Below are positions 13,505 to 26,479 of a stretch of 64,000 nt of DNA, in pieces. The DNA lies in contig NC_034415.1 in NCBI RefSeq assembly GCF_002078875.1, forward strand, positions 20,179,975 through 20,243,974. The letters run 5' to 3'. Origin of the DNA: Numida meleagris. Its lineage: Eukaryota; Chordata; Aves; Galliformes; Numididae. The translations under genes and the position numbers were made by a program. Numbering within the stretch: position 1 is the first letter of the stretch; each line of letters begins with the position of its first letter. The notes beneath the pieces were generated by a model. It ran no database searches. It was not told the DNA's origin and saw nothing but the letters and a program-made list of their open reading frames with translations.

Positions 13505-13744
13505 GTTCAAAGTGGTACATGCAACTCCCATGTACTGATCTTGATAGTAGATTCTATGTAGGGTCTACTTTTGGAGCTGAAATCTTAAGACGAAATCCTG
13601 CTTAATCTCTCTCAAGATTAGTAAGAGTAATAAATGCGTGAGAATCCATGTGATGTGCAGGCGTTGTGCCTGAGGAGTTTGTTTCCAGAATCTTTTTCTT
13701 TAATCAAGACTGTTAGATGAAAGCTGGGTTGTAAGCATGTGGGA

Positions 13745-13966
13745 CCTAGGTTTCAGGCTGGATATTAGGAACAATTTCTTCTCCAAAAGAGCGGTGCTGC
13801 GCTGGCCCAGGCTGCCCAGGGAGGTGGTGGGGTCACTGTCCCTGGAGGTGTTCCAGAACCGTGGGGATGTGGCACTGAGGGATGTGGTCAGTGGGCACGG
13901 TGGGGTGGGGTTGGGCTGGGTGATCTTCAAGGTCTTTTCCAACCTTTATGATACTGTGATTCTTGG
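13745..13966 (+). repeat. CR1 LINE 3' end
   Basis: It runs from caggctggatattaggaaca through gctgcccagggaggtggtgg to ggtcttttccaacctttatg and gatactgtgattctt. It is a near-intact 3' end of a young CR1 copy. The 80-codon minus ORF and 88-codon plus ORF here are repeat sequence, not genes. Confidence 0.95.
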
Positions 13967-14889
13967 ATGTGTGTTCCTTTTTGCCACAGAAAAAAGGTGC
14001 TGAGCATGTGTGCTCTCACTTCTGTGTGAGTACATTGCATCTCATGCCATATAGTTATGTTGGAATTCTGAACTTGAACCAAAAAAAATAAAAAGAGTCA
14101 GCTTTGCAAATGTACAAATAAATAGCTGTATTTGTGAACATGCATGGTAGTAATAGAAACAATTAACTTAATGTACACCACCAACCGCGCATATTTTGTT
14201 GTGGGTGAGTGTTTGGGCTCTGGTGCTGTGGCCCATCTGCTTGGAAGCTATGGAAATAAGAAAATCTCACTTGAGAAAAACCTTGGAGCAAAGATTGCTT
14301 GAGGATCTGAATGCGTAGGAATCCATTTAAATGCTTATTTCAGTTACTGATGTAGATTCCATTTAAATGCTTTCTTCACTTATCCATGATCCGTATAATG
14401 CTTTAAGTTTTGTTCTGATAAATTTTATGCAGTACTAATAGCGTACAGTTACAATGAAAATATCGGAGTGTAGATCGAGCTCTTTATTACCATGTTTTTT
14501 GTATATGCACGCCATGACTTCTTTTCTTCTACTCATAAATCTCCTCGGGAAAGCTTTTTTGTGTGTTTCTCGTTTTAATAAAACCCCGACTCCAGCTCTC
14601 CAGTTCATCATTACTGGTGTAGCCCCTCATCTTCCCGGAGCCTCAGGAAGTTCCCGGGTGCCTGTGATGCTCTGTGTGTCACTGGTGCTTTCTCCTCGCT
14701 GTAAACAAGTGCACAGCATCTCTCAGAGTTTTCTGAGTTGGGTTGCAGAGTGGCAATTGATCAAAACCACAGTAGGGAGTTGAGAATGAGCAAGTTTCCT
14801 ATTTGGGTGTAGATTTCAAATCAGTTTATTTTCCCTGCTACCTTTCCCTCCTCCTCTATTGCTGTCACACTTTGTTCTATTATTGAAAT

Positions 14890-15060
14890 GTTTCAGGAGC
14901 CAAATGCTGTCACCGAGCCAATGTACACTGGCTGAGAATATGGATGAAAAGCAGGGCTAATTTATGCAAGATTATTAGGCTAATTTACAGGGAGTCTGGG
15001 GAGCCCTCCAACTCTACATTAGGCAAATGAAGGTAAAAACGAGAAAGATAAAAAATTCTC
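14890..15060. promoter_or_regulatory. Candidate conserved non-coding element with a spaced homeodomain-like repeat
   Basis: The 10-bp sequence ggctaattta occurs at 14955-14964 and again at 14978-14987, a spacing of 23 bp or about two helix turns. Between them lie an octamer-like atgcaagat and attatta. The segment is AT-rich, non-repetitive and flanked by unique sequence. It looks like the homeodomain/POU-type elements found in vertebrate introns. This is inference from motifs only. Confidence 0.25.
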
Positions 15061-17964
15061 TTTTTACTGCAGCAATGTGAAAAGTCACTGGAGGATGTAG
15101 TTCAGATAATTTTGTAGAAGCTCTGACTTCACTGCAGTGCAAGCAGTGTACGTTCTTTTAGCTATTACTTTCTTGGTATTTTTTACTTTAATTTTAGGGT
15201 AATTGTGCACCAAAATAAAGTCCATGAATGAATTGCTATTTTCCTTTTTTTTTTTTTTTTCTGATTTGCCATCATCTTGAGAGCCATTGTGGTTTTTCTT
15301 CTCTTAAAGTACTTTGAGTCATTGTTTTACAAGTTATGAAGCTTCCTTTGAGTGCCAGGGCCCTAGCTTTCTCCAGTGCTCCACTCATAAACCAGAAATA
15401 CTGTCTATCTCTCTTAAGAGAACTGTTTCATCATGATCTTCCTGAAGATCATTGCAAGGACAGTGCTAATTTGTTACTCTTCCAAGCCTAAACAGATGAT
15501 GAAAGCTTCAGAACTGTGTGTATTTCAGATAACACGTCTTTTCTGTGGTAGAAACAAACAAACTAACCAATCAAAAGGTGGTCATTTTACAAGGTTTTAT
15601 ATATATGGCTCATGCTTTCTAAATTGATGTGGCATGTGTTTTAGTTTTTTTCAGATCTGTTATGTGTTCATGTTTACAACACTGCATACTTTGGGATAGA
15701 TGTAGAATTGCTCTGTTGGCAGCGATGCCGGTGTCATAGACAAATTCCTGAGAACTAAATGAATTTATCTAGGAATGGAAAGGTTTACACTGAGAGAGAA
15801 GGCTTGCCCATGAGTGAGCAGTTAGAATGTAAGCACTTTCGAAATGCTTCAGTGAAGGTGGAACTGCATTAAATAACCTGAGAATGAGAGGCAAAGAGAG
15901 GTACTCGGGACACGAGGGCTTTCCCTGTCCTGCAGCTGCCACTGGGCTCTGTGCCGGGGGATCTGCATTGCAATGGAGTGCTTTGGACAGCTGCTGTTGT
16001 GGTGGGAGCTCCATTTTGGAAGCAGAGGGCTAACTGTGGGATGGTCTCAAGGGAAGTTCAGAGCTGCACCAGCTGCTTCACCGGGCAGAGAATTGAGGAT
16101 AAGCAGCACAGCTATCTACTCTGCAAGCTTTGTTTAGATTTTAGGAGTTTGTTTGTAAATGTATAACTTGATGGCTGGGTTGGTATTTTAAGCTATGCTA
16201 TCCAGCTCCAGGCAGTCTGAACGTAACCTTTGGCCAAACAGACAGCCCGTTGGAGCAGGTGGGGGGCCACCTCTTTTTTTGCTTTTGATTTGTTTCTTAA
16301 ACATTGTCTGTGGAGCTGAGGCATCTGTAGAGGAAGATGTTGGCCCTGAGTCCCTGCTGAGCAGACTAGTATGCAGTACGTGGTTTCTGGACTTGTGTCC
16401 GCTGCTCTTGGAACTGTGGAGGAAGGATGTCCAGCATTTGAAGGAGGCAAAGTATGCTTAGGGGTCTTGGCTTAAGCAAAGAAAACTAAAATAAGAAAAC
16501 CAGCACCTTGTTGTGGATTTTAGTCAGCACACATACCAGGCATTTCTTCTCCCTTGAATAGTTCTGATCTCCTGGGTAATAACAACTATTTATGGAACAA
16601 TAGGATACCAAACAGTTTATAAATGCTAGGCTTGTTTACTTCTGATCTGTAACTGCTCATTTCACATAGGGGTTTCCTCTTCTGTCAAGGGTAAAGAAAC
16701 TTGGCTCAGTAAATGCAACTGTAGAGAAGTCATTGGCCTTTCTAGGCCATGATGTCCTGGTAAAAGGTATGTACTGCTCAACCAGCAGAATTCTCCACCT
16801 GGGCTCAGTCAGAAAGGTCTTTTAGCAGGAAAAGTAGGCTGCTTTTCTAAGAAGACAGAATTGTTCTGCTTCTCTCCTCCTAGGTCAGCGATGGATGGAA
16901 TTGTGCTCGGTGTCTGCTCCTTGCTGGGTATACAGGGGAAGGTTTGAGGTGCCTGTCTCCTCCATCTCTTCTTTGTGAAGCACATTCTTCATTCTTTGGT
17001 GTTGCATTATTAGGAATTGCTATAACCGGGGGGACTTCTAAACCATGTCCAGACAGGAAATGAGAGGAAACTAGAGTTAACAGGTTTTGTTGTTGTTCGT
17101 ATAAATAGAACTTAATTTCCTCAGATGGAAACTAAGCTAAAACCATAACAGCAGATCAGACCTTCCTGGACTATGAAGTTCAAGACCTCCTCTTGCAGAT
17201 AGCTGCATTCCTAAGCTTTCAGTTATCCAACATAAGAGAAGGGTAAACTGACCTTGATAATGGAAAACGTGAAATAAATAATGCAAATGTAATGGGGAAA
17301 AGATAAATAGATGATAGTGAAATGTAGAGATTTTTGAATTATTACTTGTTGCTGGCAATATGGTCTCAACTCACAGAATGTTTACTTAGTTTGTTGCTGG
17401 TTTATAACAACTTCTGATCACTTATTTTTAGTATTGAGAAAAGAACATAATCAAATGTAAGTAATCACCCAGTCACTCTTTATTCGCCTTCCTTATGCTC
17501 AATTTAAGTCAAACCCCTATCTACCCCCTTAGCTAATCTCCACTTCCCTTCTGTTCATCCTGGGATATGCTCAACCCTGCCCTTTGGTGAGTTAGCAGTC
17601 ACACAGGTCTCAGAGCTGTCTGGAAACAGCAGTGTTGGACATATGGCCATCCCTGGCCTCCTGACACACATCACCACGGCAGTCTCCACCTACCCAGCAT
17701 GTCACTGAATGAAGGCATTTGGCCAGCATGTTGCCACGATGCACAAAAACATGCATAATAGTTAACCAGGCCGACTGAGCAAAGTTGGTTTGATCAAAAC
17801 TACAAAAAGCCTAAGGAACAGTCCATGCTTGCCCACAGCAGAAGCTCCACATTCTCAGGTGATAAGGTTTGCCTTTAACTCAGGACATTGCACCCTCTGA
17901 GAAGGAGAGAACAGTGACAGGCTCTCCAGGAGGACATGCCACTGCTAGAGTGCTCTAAGATAGC

Positions 17965-18128
17965 AGAATCATGGAATCATTAAGGTTGGAAAAGCCCTCT
18001 AAGATCATCTAGTCCAACCCCAATCCACCCCACCATGCCCACTGCCCATGTCCCTCAGTGCCATATCCCCATGGTTCTTGGATGCCTCCAGGGATGGTGA
18101 CCCCACCACCTCCCTGGGCAGCCTGTGC
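17965..18128 (-). repeat. CR1 LINE 3' end
   Basis: It reads agaatcatggaatcattaag then ttggaaaagccctctaagat, and ends ccacctccctgggcagcctg, the reverse complement of the young CR1 3' end. Confidence 0.95.
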
Positions 18129-19189
18129 ATCACCAAAATAATGCATATATGATTCACTTAGAAATTGAGAGCTCTGTGAAATGTGCAGTGCTGGCTGTTG
18201 CAGGTTTTCTTTCTCCATTCCAGCCATAGCCATGTGCTGAGGAATCACTGAGACATTTTGACAGCTGCCAATCACAGTGATGGTTTTGACCAAATTTTTG
18301 TAATGATTAATGTCAATCTGTGCAGTTGTTTGCGTTTCTAAATGTTTGCTTTTATTCATCCCCTATTTGTTTCACTTTCGCAGCAGTGCCCAGCTTACTG
18401 TAATGAGATTCAGGAAGCTGGAATCCATCTCAATTAGTGAGTCTACTGTAAATATTTTTACTGACAGAACTGTCTTTACTCAGTTAAGTTTTCAAAATAT
18501 TTGAATGTCGTTTTATGATAAACAATTAGAAGATCCAGTAATTCAAATAAAGTGATACCAGGAGGGCCGTTTATTCTGAGATAATCCTCTCTTTAGCTAA
18601 TCTAAAGCAATCTTGCTCTCTGAAGATGCAAGAGCTTCAATAAAGGCAGAGGAGAGGGGTGAAGCAGAAGAGGAAAGGGAAGAGGTTCCTGCAGGCTTTG
18701 TCTGAAAAGATTGGGCTGCCTATCTGGAGATGCTCAAGGGATTGTTACATGTGGTTGATAAACTGAGTAATGATCAGAGTTACCTGTGTCTGGAGAGCAT
18801 GAAGCAGCATTCTGCCTTCTGGGGGATATAACCCAGAAACATACAAGACATCTGGATTAGGAGGAGCCCTCAACAGCCTGTTCATAATGAGTACTCTGAG
18901 GCTGTTAGGCAATAAAAATTTAAGTGGGAAGACCAGCTTGTAACACGTACTTTGAGTACTACTGGGACACATGAGGTTTTTGTAGAGTTCTGGGAGTTTC
19001 ACTTCTGTACATTTATTTTTTAGCATGGCACTGACTTTCAACTGCCGCTGAGTTTCCTTCCTAATACCTCAGGTCTGGCAAAGCCCATCTTAAGAGCTAT
19101 GTACACAGCAGTGGAGATTTCCAAGCTTGTCCCAGTTTGCCCATGTTAAGAGAGGTTGCCTGCTACATTTTTTGTGGATTTGTGGGTTG

Positions 19190-19207
19190 TTTTTTTTTTT
19201 TTTTTTT
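19190..19207. repeat. 18-T run
   Basis: A simple run of T with no recognised element next to it on either side. Confidence 0.95.
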
Positions 19208-19480
19208 GTAGGTTACAATGCACCTTTTGCTCGTCAGATCGCTTAACACGACAAAACAAAACTGTAATTTCTCTAAGAAATCACAGTTTAAATTCTGGAT
19301 CAGTGGCTTGTAAATAGCTGCAAAACAAACACATGAAATTAACCAGGTGTAAACTTTTGAAAATACCTATTATCAATCTCTTAGTTTCATTAGCTGCTTG
19401 AAGATTTGGGAGGCCTGTCTTGGCTGTGGTGAAGCAAAGAGTCAACTCTGACTCTGTAGTGTTGCTTTTCACAACAGTCT

Positions 19481-19735
19481 TAGAATCATAGAATCACAGA
19501 ACCATTAAGGTTGGAAAAGACCTCGAAGATCATCTAGCCCAGGCCAGCCCACCATGCCTGCTGACCGTGTCCCTCAGTGCCACATCCTCATGGCTCTGGA
19601 ACACCTCCAGCGGCGGTGACCCCACCACCTCCCTGGGCAGCCTGTGCCAGCGCATCACTGCTCTTTAGGAGATTTTTCCTAATATCCAAACTGAACCTCC
19701 CCTGGAGCAACTTAAAGCCATTACCTCCAATCCTT
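19481..19735 (-). repeat. CR1 LINE 3' fragment
   Basis: It starts tagaatcatagaatcacaga, then ttggaaaagacctcgaagat, ccacctccctgggcagcctg and ttcctaatatccaaactgaa. It is a clear minus-strand CR1 of about 255 bases. Confidence 0.95.
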
Positions 19736-22700
19736 TATCTCCCATTCAAGATGAACTCTTCCATCGCTCTCCAGCTTGTCCCCAGTGCTCTCCTCTCAGC
19801 TCCATTGGCCTTCTTATGCAGGTGGATCCTACAGCATCAGAGACAAAGATAAGGCTAAGTCCGTACTGGTGCTCCAGAGGTTTCTTGCTCTTGGAGGGAC
19901 ATTTTAAAGGAGCAAAGGGAGCACGGAGGGAATACTGTTTGTTGTTTTTTGCAGGCCAGCACACAGCTTTGTGTCCCAGGCTGTGGAAGCTCTGTCAGCT
20001 CCCTCTGGCAGGTGCAAACTGGTGGACTTCCAGGAAGGGTCGCTGAGTAACAGATATCACAGTTCACATCGTCCCTGGGGCCTTGCAGCCACCTTTGAAA
20101 TGAAATGAGCTGATTTGTTTCCCAGCAGACTAATTGCTCTTGGTTTATTATAGAGACTGTTTGGTGCCCTGTTCTGAAGACTGTTTGTTCCGGACAGCAT
20201 GTTTTAGAATATGTTTGTATGTGCTGGCAAATTTTTCAGGGATTTTTTTTTTTTTTAAAGGTCACCTTGGGTTTAGGAAAGTTTAAAGAGCTGCAATAGC
20301 TAAATAGATACAAGAAATTCAAACAAATTCTGAAGGTGGTTGGACTGTGGAATTCTTTTCAGCTTTTCAATCTGAACTTCCTTAAATTTGCCACATTACT
20401 GAACCAACTCATTTACATCTGTATTCTAAGGCCTTCCTGGCTTTATTGCCCACAGCTGCCTTAGAACTTTCCAGATTTCCTTAAATTACTGTATTTCATT
20501 CAAGTTATGCCTGTACTGTTGCCTTAGTTTCTTCACACTGTGTCACTTCATTCTGACCTAAACCTGTTTCTCAAATTATGGGGCTAAAATAACTGCTGCC
20601 ATTGTGTAGTTCCCTTGCTTGTGGGATTTGTGTTGCCTTTCCCTCGTCTGAATGAATGATGGACATTTCCTTCAGTGCAGGACTGGTCAGTGGTCTCCGT
20701 TTTATAGTACTTAGCACAACAGGACCTCAGCTTTGGTCTGATTAATGTTGTGATTGACATTGTTGGTAACATTCCTGGAGGCTACTGGATTATTCTGCTG
20801 GCAAAAGATTATTCTGCCCTTTCTGCACTGAACGTTTCTGCCCATGTTGCAATTCTGCATGCTATCCTCTCTGTGTTGCCTTGAGGCTGTGAGCCGCTGC
20901 CTTATCTACCCTTTTTCTTCATGCTAAAATATTTCTGTCCTGTAAACCACTGTGTCTCCCACCATGCTGGGATACCATTTTGGTGAAAACACTTGTCAAC
21001 TCCTTTTGGTGCACCACAGTTCGTGGTTTCTCTTACTCTTTGTCCCTGAACCTGTAGGACCTCTTTGGCAGCAGGATGATAAACTTATTTTAACATTTGA
21101 CGGGGTGCCAAGTTTTTTTGTTTTGGAACGTACATTGGAAACATCAGAAACGAGTTTTGGCGGGAGCTTCAGCGCAATCTTGCAGGCAGTAAATAACAAA
21201 GACTTTAACAGGAAAAGAGAACCCAAACACTTCATGATCTGGGTTGGCTTGTATGAATCAGCAAGTCCTGAATCTGTGTTGCTAAATAACACGTCCCAAT
21301 TGCTAAATATGACCCAAATAGTATACCCATGTAGAGGCATAACCCGTGGGATTCTGCTCCAAAATTGTTCTACGAACAACATTAAGCTGCCTCCTCTTAA
21401 CATAGCTGAGCCCTGACCTGGCACTTTCTCTTTTTTAGTCTCATTACAGTAATGTGCTTATTTCTCCTCTTGTTTACACTTGTATTGCTCCTTCCAGTCC
21501 CTTGTAAAACTGCTGTTAAGTTCACCCTCCTCATTTGTCATACTTCCAGTGACAAGATCTTTCTCCTTTCACTAACTCTCTCTCTTCCACTATATTAAAT
21601 TCAGGCTTATTGGCCTCCACAGGGCTCTGTGGACCGTTACTGCCAACTACTTAATTGTTAGCTTAGTTAAACATAAAATCTTTTTCCGAGCAAGCCTGGG
21701 AACGTTCTGACAGCTCATACAAGATGTTCGCAAGTCTGTGGTGAATTTCATTGCACAAATGAATTATTGGATGATACTTTCCCGTAAAAGTATTCAAAAT
21801 TATTTAATCTTTATGTCTGGGTACCTGAGACGAGGGGGGAAAAATGCAAGGTAAGGCAGAAGATTGCTCATCTGTCTGGCAGGAGGAAAATGAACTGGAT
21901 TTGAATTGCATAGTCTTTGTCAGTTGTTTCCATAAACTGCCCTGTGAGTTCGAACGTGCTAAGTTTGAGCAGCGTGCCAGGGGGTCTGTGTGCACTGGGC
22001 AGGAAATGATGGAGGTGAACCTGGCTTTGGATGGAGGTGGAGACTGGTTGCTGTGCCAGAGCTAGGAGCTCTCATGGGTAGTTTTATTCTTTCTGACATG
22101 GCTCTGCTACTCTTCATCCTAAAAGGATGAAGCTTTTGCCTCTGCATGGCGTGCCACCATGTGCATCCCAGGTTGTGTTGCCAGTAGCTTGAAGTCTTTG
22201 TACAACATACTATATGCTGTGAATGTGCTGTGATGTCTCTGACCTCAAGATAGGTTAGAGCACCCATTTGTTTTTATATTTCTCAGTTATGCTTGTTAAT
22301 TGGAGGGAGATGGAGTCTGTCTAATGTGTGACCATCCTGACGGACATCTTTGTGGAAGGGCAGAACCACATTTTGTTAACCAATAACAGAAATACACTGT
22401 GATAATGGAAGTCATTGTAAAGTGACTAATATAATAGAGGTTATAAAGGTTAAGGATTAGCCTCATGGGAAGTTTATAATTGTTGAATCCTTTGCTCCCA
22501 TTGCGTTTTCATTTTCAGGTGCTGAGGTTTATGCTGATGAAGAGAGAGGAGAGGCTATCACTTGCATTTATGTACGCAGACAACTGGCGATGCATTTCAC
22601 CCACAGGGAAAGAGAATAGGTTTTCTTTTGGCCTGAGTTGATTATTCTTTCCTGTGTTTAGTCCTATAGTTTGTAACCAGGCAGAAAAATTAATAGATGA

Positions 22701-23839
22701 AATAATTGTAAGGTGCTAGTTTAGAGTGGTTTATCATTGTTTCCCTCAGGACCTTCTGGTACTGCACAAGTTCAGCTGCTGCAACTCTGAGTTTACTGTC
22801 TTGGTTTGTTCACCTACAATGAGGTGAACAAACCCATGAAACATATGACTTTTGTGTGCAAGGATCCCCAATGTCAGTGCAATGTTAATGCAAGTTTTTA
22901 AAATGTATTTAAGAGAAAGGAGAACATGACCAAGAAACAATGACTCAGTTATTCTTTTCTGTGTACCTGATACCTTAAAAAGATCTACCATAAGTGTACT
23001 AAGAAAATATGGACAGAAAACATTTTTAAAGAAAACTATTGATAGCATAAAACTTTAATATTTCTGTTGAAATATACTTTTTGATTTCTTTTGCAGTCAG
23101 TTTGAAGCCTTTGACTGTAAACCCATATTTCCAAAGTTTAGTCTAATTTCATGTTTTATGTCACTTAGTTGGATTTTTAGCTGTGTAAGTCACAAAGCTG
23201 TAAAAGCTTGAGCACATTTGATACTTCTGAAATCTAGACCAAGGCTTTTTAGACTTATCTTACTCAAACTGACTTAGCAAATCAAACTGTGGAAATTGTT
23301 TTTTGAAAATGCTGCTTCAGGTGGAGTCAGAGAAGTGCCTTGCGTGCTGCCTGTCCCTTTGATGTAACGTGGCAGCGGTTGAGCTATTCCGATAAAACAG
23401 CGCACAGTCATTCTTCAGTCAGTGTCATCATAGGACTGTTCACAAGAAAATAGTTGAAGAAATTTATGGATAGTTTAGAAATAAACATAAGTGGGATGGA
23501 CAGCCCTATGAATAGGCTTGTGACAGCCTTGTTAAGTTGCTGGGATGAGGTGGTTGTGTTGTCAAGAAGCTTGGCATTGCCACCAGGTTTCTCTCTCTAG
23601 GAATGTTACAGGCCAAAGTGAGTGATCCATTTTTTTGGGTGTCTGTGAGCTCTTTTCTGCCTGAGGGTCTCTACTTCCTAGGCCATTTTTGGATTTAGGT
23701 CTGGGTGGTACTTCTGTGGAGTAGAACCTGCCATCTAGCTGCCCGTGTTACCCAAGTGCTCACTGCTACTTCTTTTCTCCAGTCTCCTGCTTTATACTTC
23801 TTGTCACATCAGCTGGCTCAGCAGTAGAATGATGGACGA

Positions 23840-24384
23840 GGACTGTTACAAAAGTAATGCCTCCTGTGTTATTATGTTAGCCCAGGATGTCAGAGGCAGA
23901 TGCTGGTGGTGCGGCAGTAGAGATGGAACTTTCCCACTAGCATTCCATTAGATTTTGTTACTGTGAGACAGATGCCGGCAGAGGGGCAGTCTGACAAAAT
24001 GGCGTCTGACGTGGAAATGCATATTGAGCAAAGGTGTGGAACTGAATTCCTCCATGCAGGAAAAAATGGCGCCCGTTGATGTTCCTTGACACTTACTGAA
24101 TGCTTATGGACACCAAACAGTGGGTGCAGGCACAGTGAGAGGTGGATGATGCATTTCGGCAGTGGTGACAAGCCACACTCCAGACAGTCATGCAGATTTT
24201 GATGAGCATGGCATGCAGGTTCTTGTTCAGCACAGGGAAAAATGCATAGCTAATGGTGTTGACTACATTGAAAAATAGTGTTTTGTACCTGAGAATTTTC
24301 TCTATCAAATGGTATGATTGTGTTCTTTGTATCTGTTGTAGTTTCCATGTAAATAAACAGGAGGCATTACTTTTGGAGTGACCT
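23840..24384 (-). mobile_element. Mariner deletion derivative (chicken mariner family, non-autonomous)
   Basis: The ends share a perfect 19-bp inverted repeat, caaaagtaatgcctcctgt: direct at 23849-23867 and as its reverse complement at 24357-24375. The outer bases are more diverged (gaggactgtta on the left, ggagtgacc then TA on the right). The interior read on the minus strand (tttacatggaaactacaaca, acacaatcataccatttgat, accattagctatgcattttt) fits the chicken mariner known as Galluhop/Mariner1, as I remember it. At about 545 bp it is far shorter than a full mariner of around 1.3 kb and has no intact transposase frame. A TA target duplication is plausible on the right and mutated to GA on the left. 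Confidence 0.8.
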
Positions 24385-25517
24385 ACATAGAAATAAAACC
24401 TCAGCCCAGATAAGCTAAGTCCGTATTGTTCCCACAGTGTGCTTGGGTTCAGGAAATGTCCTGCTCTGCTGGCCAAAATGGCTCATGGGTACACGTTATG
24501 AAACCGGATCGTGGGTCTGAGCTGCATCATTTACAGTTTGGTGATCTCTCTGCTACTCTCAAGATATTCCCTACGGTTATTGGGAGCTATGACTAATAGA
24601 GGAATTGACAGATTGTTGAAATATTAATTTGACTTGAGGAGAAAAGTGAAGCGGCTTTCCTGTTTATGCTCGTTATTAGTGTTCCCTGTGCAGTTGCACA
24701 GTTTCTGCAGTTTGTCAGAAGACCGTGCTGAAGAGAAGCTTAAAAAAAAACACTGGGGAGTAGTTGTCATTTTTACTATCTGTTTCCCTTATAACAGAAC
24801 TTAACAGTTTGTAGCAATGCCATAATGTTTATGCTCGCTGGACGTGCTGGGCATTTTTGTTCTTTTCATCTCTGCTCTGTCATTGTCCTTTTGTCCTTGC
24901 CTGCAGCAGCACTGTTGGCTTCATTGTAGTCCTGAGTCTCCTGGCACAGTTCCCAGTTGTGTAACAGTGCTCTGATGTTGATTTACTTATCATCAGTTCT
25001 TCCACTGTCTCTTAAGCTCGGAAGGTGTTAAATTCTGTGCATAGACTTTGGGCATTTGTGAATTTAGGAGACCTCTGACTATACAGTATTGAGGCTCACT
25101 TTTGCTTATTTTGGTTAGTCTCTTGCGTATCCTCAGCATCGAGTGAATAGCGTAATCCTTTGCTTTCCTTATACCTACTATGCAACAGGCATTACATTTG
25201 TACAGGCACCCTCATTTCAGAGTGAGACTGAGGATTTACACAAATACTTGCACTGACCGGTCAAATTGCCTTTGTGTGTTTTAAGACAGGTACAATAGCA
25301 AAGGGATGACATGAATGCTTGCAGATTTCCAGTTTTGTTCATTGGTAAATTTAAGCAGTGACTTCCAGAGGATGATACTCTGTAGTCACAGGCGTTAATC
25401 CCATTTTCACCAGCATTAGCTCAGTGGAGTAGCTACTCAATGATCAAATTAATGCCTTTTTTACCATTTTGTAATCTGATTGGTTGATTAGGCTGATGGA
25501 GGCAAGAGCTACAACAC

Positions 25518-25658
25518 TTACTGTCTCTGGAGGTGTTCAAGAATTGTGGAGATGTGGCACTGAGGGATATGGTCAGTAGGCAATGCTGGTGGCAGGTGGA
25601 CATCGGACTGGGTGATCTTAGTGGTCTTTCCCAACCTGAATGATTCTATTCTATGAAA
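25518..25658 (+). repeat. CR1 LINE 3' end
   Basis: It holds ctctggaggtgttcaagaat, ggcactgagggatatggtca, ggtctttcccaacctgaatg and the end attctattctatga. Confidence 0.92.
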
Positions 25659-25689
25659 ATGGAGTTGCAATAAACCCTTGTTTTTGAGA

Positions 25690-26345
25690 CTTGACCTGAG
25701 TAGGATTTGAGCTTTCGTACTTTGAACTTCGTACACAGGCGCTCCTTGTGCTGTGGGGAGAAGAATCACCATATCGCTGGCTTGAGGTGAGCGGGGACCT
25801 CTGGGGATGCTCTCATTTAACCCGCTGCTCAAAGCAGGGCACCTGGAGCAGATTGTTCCGGGCTGTGTTTGGGTAGGATTGAGTATCTCCATGGATGAAA
25901 GAACCACGACTTCTCTAGTCAGCCTGTTCTGATATTTGACTGCCCTCACGGGGGAAGAAAATAAAATTCTTACTTTGAATGAGATTTCTTATATTTGGGG
26001 ATTTTTTTTCCGCATTGCTTCTTATCCCGTACATCAGTCACCACTGTGAAGAGTCAGTCTCTGCCTTCTTTATTCCCCCATCAGGTATTTTTACACATGA
26101 CTAAGATTCTCCTGATCCTCTCCGCTCAAGGCTAACAATCCCAGCTCTCAGCCTCCCCTCCCATGGCAGATGCTCCAATCCCTTAATCACCTTAGTTAAT
26201 TGCAGTGTGTCCCTGTGCCTCTGGCAGCAGGGAGCCCAGTGCCCAGCTGGGGCTTGGAGGGATTCTCTTGAGCAGTCCCTTGTGGGGCTCTGCCACGGGG
26301 ATGCTGTGCTGGCTCCTGTCCCACCAGTTGTCCACCAAGACCCTC
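25690..26345 (-). repeat. CR1 LINE fragment (inverted relative to its neighbours)
   Basis: The + strand shows reverse-complement CR1 text: tcaaagcagggcacctggag, gagtatctccatggatgaaa, gtcagcctgttctgatattt, ccctcacgggggaagaaaat, then aacaatcccagctctcagcc and gcagggagcccagtgcccag. It lacks the 3' terminal part and is bounded by plus-strand CR1 pieces on both sides. Confidence 0.8.
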
Positions 26346-26479
26346 CTCTTTTCTTGTCTCACTATTTCTGCTCCTTCTGAGAGATATTTTGTACAGACAG
26401 AAAGGAGATGGAGGATAGACTGTAAAATTCAAGCTTTAGCCCTCTGTATTGTGGGTTTGTGAATCTGCCCTCCTGTCTT

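Noticed and set aside
17450..17940. Possible LTR or other old repeat between exons A and B
   Set aside because: The texture differs from nearby DNA, but I found no TG...CA ends, target duplication or polyadenylation signal that would support an LTR.
24093..24476. 127-codon minus-strand ORF as a possible transposase
   Set aside because: It falls mostly in the mariner derivative but shows no catalytic DDD-type motifs and crosses the element's end. It is a chance frame in a non-coding end region.
25518..25949. 143-codon minus-strand ORF
   Set aside because: It is composed of two CR1 fragments in opposite orientation, so it cannot be one gene.
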